Assembly: GCF_000745475.1 (NCBI RefSeq)
Contig: NZ_JQJJ01000009.1
Coordinates: 620,001-684,000, forward strand
DNA length: 64,000 nucleotides
DNA from: Allobosea sp. UNC402CLCol
Lineage (GTDB): Bacteria > Pseudomonadota > Alphaproteobacteria > Rhizobiales > Beijerinckiaceae
Direction: 5' to 3'
Positions 1 to 7,418 of the stretch are shown piece after piece. Both the position numbers and the translations under genes were made by a program. Each line of letters opens with the position of its first letter. Within the stretch, counting starts at the first letter, position 1. The notes beneath the pieces are model-generated. The model worked only from the letters and a program-made list of their open reading frames with translations, searched no databases and was not told where the DNA came from.

Positions 1-69
1 GGCTTCGAGCATGCGATGATCCATACCGTCCGTGGCGCGGGATACATGGTTCGTGACAGCGCGCATTGA
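1..69 (+). CDS. OmpR-family response regulator, C-terminal fragment
   Basis: Only the last 22 codons lie in the window, in frame 1, ending with TGA at 67-69. The translated tail contains HTVRGAGYMV, the typical end of the winged-helix DNA-binding domain of OmpR/PhoB regulators, where the wing carries an R-G-x-G-Y pattern. The sensor kinase that follows overlaps this end, so the two form a two-component pair. The receiver domain is outside the window, so the target genes cannot be judged. Confidence 0.85.
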   Translation, partial: GFEHAMIHTVRGAGYMVRDSAH

Positions 70-1555
70 GCCCACCCCGCGCAAGCGCCCGCACTTCCTG
101 CCGACGTTGTTCCGCACGACGGCGTTCAAGCTGACGGCGGTCTACCTCCTCATCTTCGCGCTCTTCGCCGCCTTCGTGCTCGGCTATGTCGCCTGGAACG
201 CGCAGCGCCTGCTGAACGACCAGATCCGCTCGACCATCGACGCCGAGATCCAGGGCCTGGCCGAGCAGGCGCGCCAGGGCGGCATCCGCCGGCTCGTGAA
301 CATCGTCGAGCGGCGTTCGCGCGCTCCGGGCGCCTCGCTCTATCTGGTCACGACGCCGGTCGGCGAGCGCGTTGCCGGCAATGTCGAGGCGATCCCGCCC
401 GGCACGCTCGACAAGACCGGCGAGAGCGAAATCGACTACGCTCGCACGAGCGATGCGATCGACACGCCGAGCCATGCCATCGTCCGCGTCTTCGTGCTGC
501 CGGGAGGCTTCCGCCTGCTCGTCGGCCGCGATGTCGAGGAGCGCGAGCGGCTTGGCACGGTGATCCGTCGGGCGATCGGCTGGTCGCTGGCGTTGATCTT
601 CATCCTCGGCTGCTTCGCGAGCTGGTTCGTGGCGCGCCGCGTGCTCCGGCGCATCGACGACATGAGCGAGACGGCGCATGGCATCATGGAGGGCGACCTC
701 AAGGGCCGGCTCGCCATCGCCGGCACCGGCGACGAGCTGGATCGGCTGGCGCTCAACCTCAATGCCATGCTCGACCGCATCGGCGAGCTGATGGCGGGCA
801 TGCAGCAGGTCACCGACAACATCGCTCACGATCTCAAGACGCCGCTGACCCGATTGCGCAACAAGGCCGAGGAGGCGCTGCGCAGCGCCAAGTCGACCGA
901 TGCGTTGCGCGCCGCGCTCGACGGGGCGATCGAGGAGGCCGACAATCTCATCCGCGTCTTCAACGCGCTCCTGATGATCGCGCGGCTGGAAGCCGGCCGG
1001 ACCAGCGACAACATGGACGATCTCGATCTTTCCGAGATCGTCTCGGGGGTCGCCGAGCTCTACGAGCCGCTGGCGGAGGAGGCGGGGCTGACCCTTGTCG
1101 GCGATGTCGCGCCCGGCCTCCATGTCTTCGGCAATCGCGAGCTGATCGGCCAGGCCCTCGCCAATCTCGTCGACAATGCCCTGAAATATGGCCGGCCGGA
1201 ATCGGGTGGGGAGGCGGTTGTCACCGTCGCCGCCCGCCGCATGGACGCGGATATCGAGCTTTCGGTGTCCGATCACGGACCGGGCATTCCGGAGGAAGAT
1301 CGCGGCCGCGTGCTCGACCGTTTCGTCCGGCTCGACGCCAGCCGCAGCCAGCCCGGCTTCGGGCTGGGGCTGTCGATGGTGGCCGGAGTCGTGCGCCTCC
1401 ATGGCGGCCAGCTCAGGCTGGAGGACAATGCGCCGGGCTTGCGCACCGTCATCGCGCTGCCCGCCATCGCGCCCAAGCCTGTGGAAACGCCGACGCCATC
1501 CGACCCCGCCGTCTCGACAGCCGAGCCAAACCCTGCTGGCGTGCCGTCCCTCTGA
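32..1555 (+). CDS. Sensor histidine kinase, HAMP type
   Basis: This is an inner-membrane kinase partner of the preceding regulator. There are two membrane segments at about residues 35-57 and 183-204 with a roughly 125-residue periplasmic sensor between them, followed by HAMP. The dimerisation H-box reads NIAHDLKTPLTR with the phospho-acceptor His266. The ATPase domain shows the N-box NLVDNALKYG, the G1 box DHGPGIP and GFGLGLSMV. The start is uncertain: GTG at 32 or GTG at 53 are both possible, both overlap the regulator, and neither has a clear Shine-Dalgarno. The C-terminal 25 residues are Pro/Ala rich. The stimulus cannot be read from the sequence. Kinase genes of this type sit upstream of glnE in several Hyphomicrobiales. 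Confidence 0.9.
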   Translation: MARDTWFVTARIEPTPRKRPHFLPTLFRTTAFKLTAVYLLIFALFAAFVLGYVAWNAQRLLNDQIRSTIDAEIQGLAEQARQGGIRRLVNIVERRSRAPGASLYLVTTPVGERVAGNVEAIPPGTLDKTGESEIDYARTSDAIDTPSHAIVRVFVLPGGFRLLVGRDVEERERLGTVIRRAIGWSLALIFILGCFASWFVARRVLRRIDDMSETAHGIMEGDLKGRLAIAGTGDELDRLALNLNAMLDRIGELMAGMQQVTDNIAHDLKTPLTRLRNKAEEALRSAKSTDALRAALDGAIEEADNLIRVFNALLMIARLEAGRTSDNMDDLDLSEIVSGVAELYEPLAEEAGLTLVGDVAPGLHVFGNRELIGQALANLVDNALKYGRPESGGEAVVTVAARRMDADIELSVSDHGPGIPEEDRGRVLDRFVRLDASRSQPGFGLGLSMVAGVVRLHGGQLRLEDNAPGLRTVIALPAIAPKPVETPTPSDPAVSTAEPNPAGVPSL

Positions 1556-1577
1556 AGGCGTTTGGAAATCTGGACCC

Positions 1578-1732
1578 GAGCGCTTTCGATCAGGCTGCAT
1601 CGTCATTGCGAGCGCGGCGAAGCAATCCAGGGGATTGGGGCGAGCGGTTCAGCCCAGCCCTCCTGGATTGCTTCGTCGCTTCGCTTCTCGCAATGACCCG
1701 TTTTGCGACCCACTCTGATCGAAAAGCGCTCG
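1578..1732. repeat. Nested palindromic REP-like element
   Basis: An inner inverted repeat has left arm 1602-1631 (beginning GTCATTGCGAGCG) and right arm 1662-1697 (ending CTCGCAATGAC), separated by about 30 bases. An outer pair flanks it: CGAGCGCTTTCGATCAG near 1578-1594 and its near-complement, with one extra A, near 1715-1732. The inner type is a repeat I recognise as dispersed in Hyphomicrobiales chromosomes. It fills most of the gap between the kinase and glnE and could fold in the transcript as a stem-loop. Confidence 0.75.
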
Positions 1733-1765
1733 GCTCCAGAGCAAGGTTCGAGGGAGTGCGTGGAT

Positions 1766-4717
1766 ATGACGGGGCAGCTCTGTGACAGGCTGGAGGCGGC
1801 GCCGGTCCTGCCGGCGAAGGCCAAGGCCGAGACGCTGCTCGCGCGCGAGCTGATCGAGCGCCTCCATGACGAAGCGGCGGCGGAAGCCCTGCAGGCGCAT
1901 TTCGCCGCTTATCCGCGCTCGGTGGCGCTGGTGGCGGGCGTGCTTGCCCATTCTCCCTTCCTGACCCAGGTGATGCGCTTCGATCCTGCCGGCCTGCTCG
2001 CCAGTTTGACGGAAGCACCGGAGGCGCGTCGCGACGCGCTTCTCGCCGGCATGGCCGCATTCGCCGCGCGCGGCTGCGAGACGGCCGATCTGATGCGAGA
2101 GTTACGCCGCTTCCGCCGCGCCATGGCGCTGCTGATCGCGCTCGCCGATATCGGCGGCGTCTGGAACGTCGAGACGGTGACGGCGGCGCTGACCGCCACC
2201 GCCGACATGGCCACGACACTCGCCACCGACCACGTCCTGCGCCAGGCCGCCGATCTCGGCCGGATCAACCTCGCCGATCCCGCCAATCCTGGTCTCGGTT
2301 CCGGCCTCGTCGTCCTGGCGCTCGGCAAGCACGGCGCCGGCGAGCTGAACTACTCCTCCGACATCGACATCGTGGTGTTCTTCGATCCCGAGGCGGCGGA
2401 GGCGGCCGGCGTGGGCGAGCCGTCGAGCTTCTTCGTCAAGCTCACCCAGCAGATCGCCCGCATCATCCAGGAGCGCACGCCGGACGGTTACGTCTTCCGC
2501 GTCGATCTGCGCTTGCGGCCGGACCCCGCCTCGACCCATGTCGCGGTCTCGCTGCCCTCGGCCTATTCCTATTACGAGACGGTCGGCCAGAACTGGGAAC
2601 GCGCCGCCATGATCAAGGCGCGCCCCATCGCCGGCGACATCGCGCTCGGCCAGCGCTTCCTTGGGGATCTCGCCCCCTTCATCTGGCGCAAATATTTCGA
2701 CTTCGCGACCATCGCCGACATCCATGCGATGAAGCGCCAGATCCAGACGGTGAAGGGCCACGAGACCATCGCCGTCGCCGGTCACAATGTGAAGCTCGGC
2801 CGCGGCGGCATCCGCGAGATCGAGTTCTTCGTCCAGACCCAGCAGCTCGTCTTCGGGGGCCGACGCCCGGCTCTGCGCGGCCCGCGCACGCTCGACATGC
2901 TCGGGGAATTGACGAACGAAGGCTGGATCACGCCGCAGGCGCGTGACGAGCTCTCGGAATCCTATCGCTGGCTGCGCACCGTCGAGCATCGTCTGCAGAT
3001 GCGTGACGACGAGCAGACCCAGACCTTGCCCAAGGCCGCCGGCGAGCTCGACGCCTTCGCCCGCTTCTGCGGCTATGCCAATGCCGCTGCCTTCGGCAAG
3101 GCGCTGACCGCTCATGCGAAGCGCATCGAGGGGCACTACGCCCTGTTGTTCGAGGAGGGGCCGAGTCTTGCCGCCGAAGCCGGCACGCTGAGCTTCACCG
3201 GCTCGGAGCCCGATCCGGAGACCATGACCACGCTGGGCAAGCTCGGCTTCCGCGATGCCCTGACCGCGGCCGAGACGGTGCGCGGCTGGCATTTCGGCCG
3301 TCGCCCGGCCGTCACCAGCGCCCGCGCCCGCGAGGTGCTGACGGAGCTCACGCCGGCCCTGCTGGTCGCGCTCGGCCGCACTGCCGATCCCGATGGTGCG
3401 CTCGCCCATCTCGACAACGCCTTCGTCCGGATGCCGGCGGCCATCGAGCTGCTGACGCTGCTGCGCTCGCATGATTCCCTGCTGACGCTTTTCGCGGAAA
3501 TCCTCGGCAGCGCACCACGTCTCGCCAAGGTCGCGGCTTTGCACCCGCATGTTCTGGACGGCGTCATCGATCCGGCCTTCGGTCAGGCGGTGGTCGATGT
3601 CGCGGCGCTGGAAGGGCGCATCCGCAACTATGTCGGCTCGCCGCCGCCCAGCGTTGAGGACGGGCTCGACCGTTTGCGCGACGCGGCGCGGCAGGAGAAT
3701 TTCCTGGTCGGCGCGCGGCTTCTTTCCGGCGTCTACCCGGCGCAAGGGGCGGGGCAGGCCTATTGCGCCGTGGCGGAAGCCTGCCTGCGCGTCGCCTTTG
3801 CCGATACGCGCACGGCCTTTTCGGCGGATCACGGGGTGATCGAAGGAGCCGAGACTGTCGTGCTCGGGCTTGGACGGCTCGGCGCGGGCGAACTCACGCC
3901 TTCATCCGATCTCGATCTGATCCTGCTATACGACCGGCCGGAGGATGCCGGGCCAAGCGACGGCGCCAGGAGCCTCGATCCGGTGACCTGGCATGTCCGT
4001 TTTACCCAGCGCCTCGTCGCGGCGCTGACCGTGCCGACGCGGCGCGGCACGCTCTATCAGGTCGACATGCGCCTGCGCCCGACCGGCAACAAGAGCCCTG
4101 CGGCGACGCAATTCGCCGGTTTCGAGAGCTATCATACGGGCGAGGCCGAGATCTGGGAGGAGATGGCGCTGACGCGCGCCCGCGTCGTCGCCGGCGATGC
4201 CGGATTGGCAAGGCGCGCCGAAGCCTCGATCCGCGCGATCCTCTCCCGCAAGCGCGAGCCTGCCAAGGTCGCGGCCGCCGTCGCCGAGATGCGGGCGCTG
4301 ATCGCCAGGGAAAAGGGCGAGAAGGACCCCTGGGATCTGAAGCTCGCCGCCGGCGGCATCACCGATCTCGACTTCCTCGCCCAGTTTCTGCTGCTCGCCT
4401 ATGCCAGCGAGCATCCGTCGCTGATCGTCAACGATACGGCCTCCGTCTTCGCGGCCGCGCGTGCTGCGGGATTGCTTTCGGAGGCCGATGCCTCGACCCT
4501 GCTGGAGGCGCATCGCCTGATCGGCGACGTTCAGCTCTGGCAGCGCTTCACCGTCGAGGAAGCCTTCGACCCCAAGGCCGTGCCGGCCCGCGTGCTGCGG
4601 CGGATCGCGACGGCCGTCGGGCGGCCGGATGCCAAGGTGCTCAAGGCGGAGCTGGATGAGGTGAGGGGCGGCGTCCGGGCCATCTTCACCCGTGTGCTGG
4701 GGCAGGCGCGGGCCTAA
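1766..4717 (+). CDS. glnE: Bifunctional glutamine synthetase adenylyltransferase/deadenylylase
   Basis: GlnE attaches AMP to glutamine synthetase or removes it, according to nitrogen status signalled by PII. I chose ATG 1766 (MTGQLCDRLE), which gives 983 residues, the usual size for rhizobial GlnE; longer in-frame extensions start inside the repeat. Two nucleotidyltransferase halves are visible. The N-terminal deadenylylase has GAGELNYSSDIDI (D199, D201) and the C-terminal adenylylase has GAGELTPSSDLDL (D715, D717). Other family signatures such as KLGRGGIREIEFFVQ and LKLAAGGITDLDF are present. The gene is monocistronic or follows the kinase after a repeat-filled gap. Nitrogen control fits the nitrate and urea genes elsewhere in the window. 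Confidence 0.97.
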   Translation: MTGQLCDRLEAAPVLPAKAKAETLLARELIERLHDEAAAEALQAHFAAYPRSVALVAGVLAHSPFLTQVMRFDPAGLLASLTEAPEARRDALLAGMAAFAARGCETADLMRELRRFRRAMALLIALADIGGVWNVETVTAALTATADMATTLATDHVLRQAADLGRINLADPANPGLGSGLVVLALGKHGAGELNYSSDIDIVVFFDPEAAEAAGVGEPSSFFVKLTQQIARIIQERTPDGYVFRVDLRLRPDPASTHVAVSLPSAYSYYETVGQNWERAAMIKARPIAGDIALGQRFLGDLAPFIWRKYFDFATIADIHAMKRQIQTVKGHETIAVAGHNVKLGRGGIREIEFFVQTQQLVFGGRRPALRGPRTLDMLGELTNEGWITPQARDELSESYRWLRTVEHRLQMRDDEQTQTLPKAAGELDAFARFCGYANAAAFGKALTAHAKRIEGHYALLFEEGPSLAAEAGTLSFTGSEPDPETMTTLGKLGFRDALTAAETVRGWHFGRRPAVTSARAREVLTELTPALLVALGRTADPDGALAHLDNAFVRMPAAIELLTLLRSHDSLLTLFAEILGSAPRLAKVAALHPHVLDGVIDPAFGQAVVDVAALEGRIRNYVGSPPPSVEDGLDRLRDAARQENFLVGARLLSGVYPAQGAGQAYCAVAEACLRVAFADTRTAFSADHGVIEGAETVVLGLGRLGAGELTPSSDLDLILLYDRPEDAGPSDGARSLDPVTWHVRFTQRLVAALTVPTRRGTLYQVDMRLRPTGNKSPAATQFAGFESYHTGEAEIWEEMALTRARVVAGDAGLARRAEASIRAILSRKREPAKVAAAVAEMRALIAREKGEKDPWDLKLAAGGITDLDFLAQFLLLAYASEHPSLIVNDTASVFAAARAAGLLSEADASTLLEAHRLIGDVQLWQRFTVEEAFDPKAVPARVLRRIATAVGRPDAKVLKAELDEVRGGVRAIFTRVLGQARA

Positions 4718-4718
4718 G

Positions 4719-4766
4719 GCGTCATTCTCGGGCTCGTGCCTGCGGCGTACCCCGGAATGAGGTGAC
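4719..4766. repeat. Imperfect inverted repeat between convergent genes
   Basis: The 49-base gap between glnE and the opposing kinase holds GCGTCATTCTCGGG followed by CCCCGGAATGAGGTGAC. These resemble the two arms of the dispersed 'GTCATTCTCGGG' element of alphaproteobacteria, but with several mismatches. It may act as a weak bidirectional terminator; there is no T-run. Confidence 0.4.
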
Positions 4767-7055
4767 CTACGCCGCTTGCGCCGTGACCCGCCCGACCCCG
4801 CCGTCGAGCGGCAGGTGGACCATCACGATGGTGCCGGCGCCGATGGCGGAGCGCAGCCTGAGCGAGCCGCCATGCAGCTCCGTGAGCGAGCGGGCGATGG
4901 CGAGGCCCAGCCCCGAGCCCTTGTAGCTGCGCACCAGATCGCCTTCGACCTGTTCGAAGGGACGGCCGACCCGGTCGATCTTCTCCTTCGGGATGCCGAT
5001 GCCGGTATCCTCGATGAAGATGTTGAGGGCGCCCGGCACATGGCGGGTGCGCACCGCGATGCGCCCGCCTTCCGGCGTGAACTTGACGGCGTTGTCGAGC
5101 AAATTGCCGAGGATCTGGTAGAGCGCGTGCGGATCGGCGTCGATATGGGTGGCGGTCGGTCCTTCGAGGGTGAAGGAGAGCTGCTTGCGCTCCAGTTCCG
5201 GCTGGACCTTGCGGATGGCCTCGTCGAGCACCGGGCCGAGCGAAATCTCGCTGCGCTCCAGCCGCATCTTGCCAGATTCGATGCGCGACATGTCGAGGAC
5301 ATCGTCGATGATCCCGAGCAGATAACCGCCGCTGGAGCGGATGTCGCGGACATAGTCGGTGTATTTGTCGCAGAGCGGGCCGAACATCTCGTTCTCCATG
5401 ATCTCGGAGAAGCCGATGATGGCGTTGAGCGGCGTGCGCAGCTCATGGCTCATATTGGCGAGGAATTCGGACTTGGCGCGGTTGGCGCTCTCGGCCGCGG
5501 CCTTCTGCTCCAGATAGCGCTCGGCGAGGTCGGCGAGCTGCTGGGCCTGCGCTTCCAGCTTCTGGCGCGAGGCTTTGAGGTCGGTGACATGCATCAGGAG
5601 CTGGTGCTCGGACTGCGTCAGCCGCTCTTCCTGCTGCTTGAGCTTGGTGATGTCGGTGCCGACCGAGACCGAGCCGCCATCCTTGGTGCGCCGCCCGTTG
5701 ATCTGCAGCCAGCGCCCATCGGAAAGGCGGGCTTCGTAGGAGGCCGCGCCGCGCTGCGCGCGCATCGGCTCGCGGTCGATATGGGGCTGGGCGCTCATTG
5801 CCATGATCTCGTCATGGCTGGTGCCGGGTTGCAGCGCCTCGGGCGAGAGCTGGTGGAGCTGTTGGTATTTCGCGTTGCAGAGCACGATCCGATTTTCCGA
5901 ATCCCAAAGCACGAAGGCTTCCGAGATCGCCTCGACCGCGTCGCGCAGGCGGGCATCGGCGGTGGCGGTGCGCTCGGCCATGCGGCGCTGCTCGGAGATG
6001 TCGACGACGATGCCGACGAGATGATGCGAGTGGGTGCGGCGATCGACGACGAGCTCGGCGCGGGCCTTCAGCCAGATCCACTCGCCATGGACGTTGCGGA
6101 CCCGGAAATCCTGGTCGATATGGCTGGTCTCGCCGCGGCTGATCGCATCGGCCAGGGCGTAGAGATCGACATCCTCGTGATGGATGAAGCTCATCACCTC
6201 GCCGAAGGACATGTATTCGCCGCGGCGGTCGTAGCCGAGCAGGGCGTACATCGAATCCGACCAGTAGATGCGGCCGCGCGCGAGGTCCCAGTCCCACAGG
6301 CCGCAATGGCCGCGATTGAGCGCGGTGTCGATGCGCTCGCGCACGCAGTCGCAATCCTGATCGGCGGCGCTGGCGCGCTTCGACTGCAGCATGAAGGCGA
6401 GCGTCGTCATCGCCAGGACGAGGCCGGCGGAGCCGAAGAGGATGGTGAGGCTGTTGCGCCGGTCCTGCCAGATCGAGAGGGCGCGCGAGACGGGTTGGAG
6501 CACCGCCACCTGCCCGAGCGGGCCTGCGAGGTTGCGGACGATGGCGAGGACCTCGGGGCCACCGGGCGGGGTGATGCGCATCACCCCGGCGCGGTCGCCG
6601 AACACGGTGAGCGGCTGGGCCTGGCCGAGGAAGTCGACCAGTGTGCGCGGCGTCTGGCCGATTGCGGGTTCGCTGGCGAGGACGCGGCCGTCGGCGCCGC
6701 TGACATGGACGATGCGGCCATGGGGGGCGAGATGCTTCGAGGCGATCGTCGCGAGAACGGCGGTCGGCTCCTTGCCGGATTGCGTGCCGTTGTCGAGCTC
6801 GCGGGCGATCAGTGCCGAGATCACCTCCATCTCGCCCGTGGCGTTGATCAGCGCGTCGTCGCGCAGGGCCGCCGTCTGGATGGCGGCGCCGGCGCTGAGG
6901 ATGACGATGAAGAGGCCGACGAGCACGGGGATCGCCGTGCGGAAGGTGGGCTCGAAGCTCTCGAAACGCTGATACAACGGATGGGTCAGCGACCGTGCTA
7001 CACCCAGAATCGTATCGGCGCGCGCAGATGCGCACTCCGCGTTGGCACGCGACAT
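4767..7055 (-). CDS. PAS-domain sensor histidine kinase, PleC/DivJ-like catalytic core
   Basis: This is a 762-residue membrane kinase. It has membrane segments at about 38-62 and 206-230 with an extracytoplasmic sensor between them, two PAS domains at about 250-365 and 370-490, a short coiled coil, a HisKA domain with SHELRTPLNAIIGFSEIM (His537), and an ATPase domain with DNAVKFTP, EDTGIGIP and GSGLGLAI. The sequence around the histidine (GFSEIMENEMFGP) resembles the HisKA domains of PleC and DivJ, which control DivK and cell polarity. No receiver domain is attached and no regulator is adjacent, as for orphan cell-cycle kinases. The upstream region is unusually rich in GANTC methylation sites. 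The cell-cycle role is inference from similarity. Confidence 0.88.
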   Translation of the reverse strand: MSRANAECASARADTILGVARSLTHPLYQRFESFEPTFRTAIPVLVGLFIVILSAGAAIQTAALRDDALINATGEMEVISALIARELDNGTQSGKEPTAVLATIASKHLAPHGRIVHVSGADGRVLASEPAIGQTPRTLVDFLGQAQPLTVFGDRAGVMRITPPGGPEVLAIVRNLAGPLGQVAVLQPVSRALSIWQDRRNSLTILFGSAGLVLAMTTLAFMLQSKRASAADQDCDCVRERIDTALNRGHCGLWDWDLARGRIYWSDSMYALLGYDRRGEYMSFGEVMSFIHHEDVDLYALADAISRGETSHIDQDFRVRNVHGEWIWLKARAELVVDRRTHSHHLVGIVVDISEQRRMAERTATADARLRDAVEAISEAFVLWDSENRIVLCNAKYQQLHQLSPEALQPGTSHDEIMAMSAQPHIDREPMRAQRGAASYEARLSDGRWLQINGRRTKDGGSVSVGTDITKLKQQEERLTQSEHQLLMHVTDLKASRQKLEAQAQQLADLAERYLEQKAAAESANRAKSEFLANMSHELRTPLNAIIGFSEIMENEMFGPLCDKYTDYVRDIRSSGGYLLGIIDDVLDMSRIESGKMRLERSEISLGPVLDEAIRKVQPELERKQLSFTLEGPTATHIDADPHALYQILGNLLDNAVKFTPEGGRIAVRTRHVPGALNIFIEDTGIGIPKEKIDRVGRPFEQVEGDLVRSYKGSGLGLAIARSLTELHGGSLRLRSAIGAGTIVMVHLPLDGGVGRVTAQAA

Positions 7056-7116
7056 GCCCGGTCCCCCTTCGGATACTTTACCGACAGTAAGATCGGGAGA
7101 CGTGCCGCATCCCCGC

Positions 7117-7277
7117 GAATCACCGTCAGTTGAATCCGCGCGACTCGATTTGTCTAGCTCTGAGTTGAGTCAAGGCAGTAGAATTCGCCTTCTGGTTGTG
7201 GCGAATATGCGAATGAATCTTGTGCGGGTAATGCACCGTTAACGATTTGGGCGGGCGGTCGTTAACGAGTCGGATTC
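7117..7277 (-). promoter_or_regulatory. GANTC-rich upstream region with two CGTTAACGA boxes
   Basis: Seven GANTC sites lie in 161 bases, at 7117, 7132, 7142, 7167, 7215, 7267 and 7273; about 0.6 would be expected by chance. GANTC is the target of the cell-cycle methylase CcrM. Two identical CGTTAACGA boxes lie at 7237-7245 and 7260-7268, 23 bases apart. The region is directly upstream of the PAS kinase start at 7055. GcrA- or methylation-dependent control is inference. Confidence 0.5.
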
Positions 7278-7284
7278 GACCACG

Positions 7285-7400
7285 CAGCCCTCATCCTGAG
7301 GAGCCGCGAAGCGGCGTCTCGAAGGATGCTCCAGATGTCTCTGGAGCTTCCTGGGCCATCCTTCGAGACGCGCGTGTGGCGCTCCTCAGGATGAGGGCTG
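7285..7400. repeat. Palindromic repeat of the CCTCATCCTGAGGAGC type
   Basis: The left arm starts at 7285 (CAGCCCTCATCCTGAGGAGC) and ends with CTCGAAGGATG. The right arm at 7357-7400 is its near-complement, from CATCCTTCGAG to CTCAGGATGAGGGCTG. A smaller hairpin, GCTCCAGA/TCTGGAGC, sits in the centre. I recognise it as a dispersed intergenic repeat of Hyphomicrobiales. It follows pepN and may act in transcript end formation. Together with the GANTC region it fills the 363-base gap 7056-7418; I see no gene there. Confidence 0.75.
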
Positions 7401-7418
7401 AGATTGGCGGTTGCCTTC

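Noticed and set aside
4776..7133. A 785-codon open frame on the plus strand
   Set aside because: It is antisense to the PAS kinase, has low-complexity Arg/Ala/Asp-rich composition typical of high-GC shadow frames, and no domain.
7237..7268. CtrA binding site
   Set aside because: The two GTTAAC boxes are 23 bases apart and do not fit TTAA-N7-TTAA; they are kept only as unexplained direct repeats.
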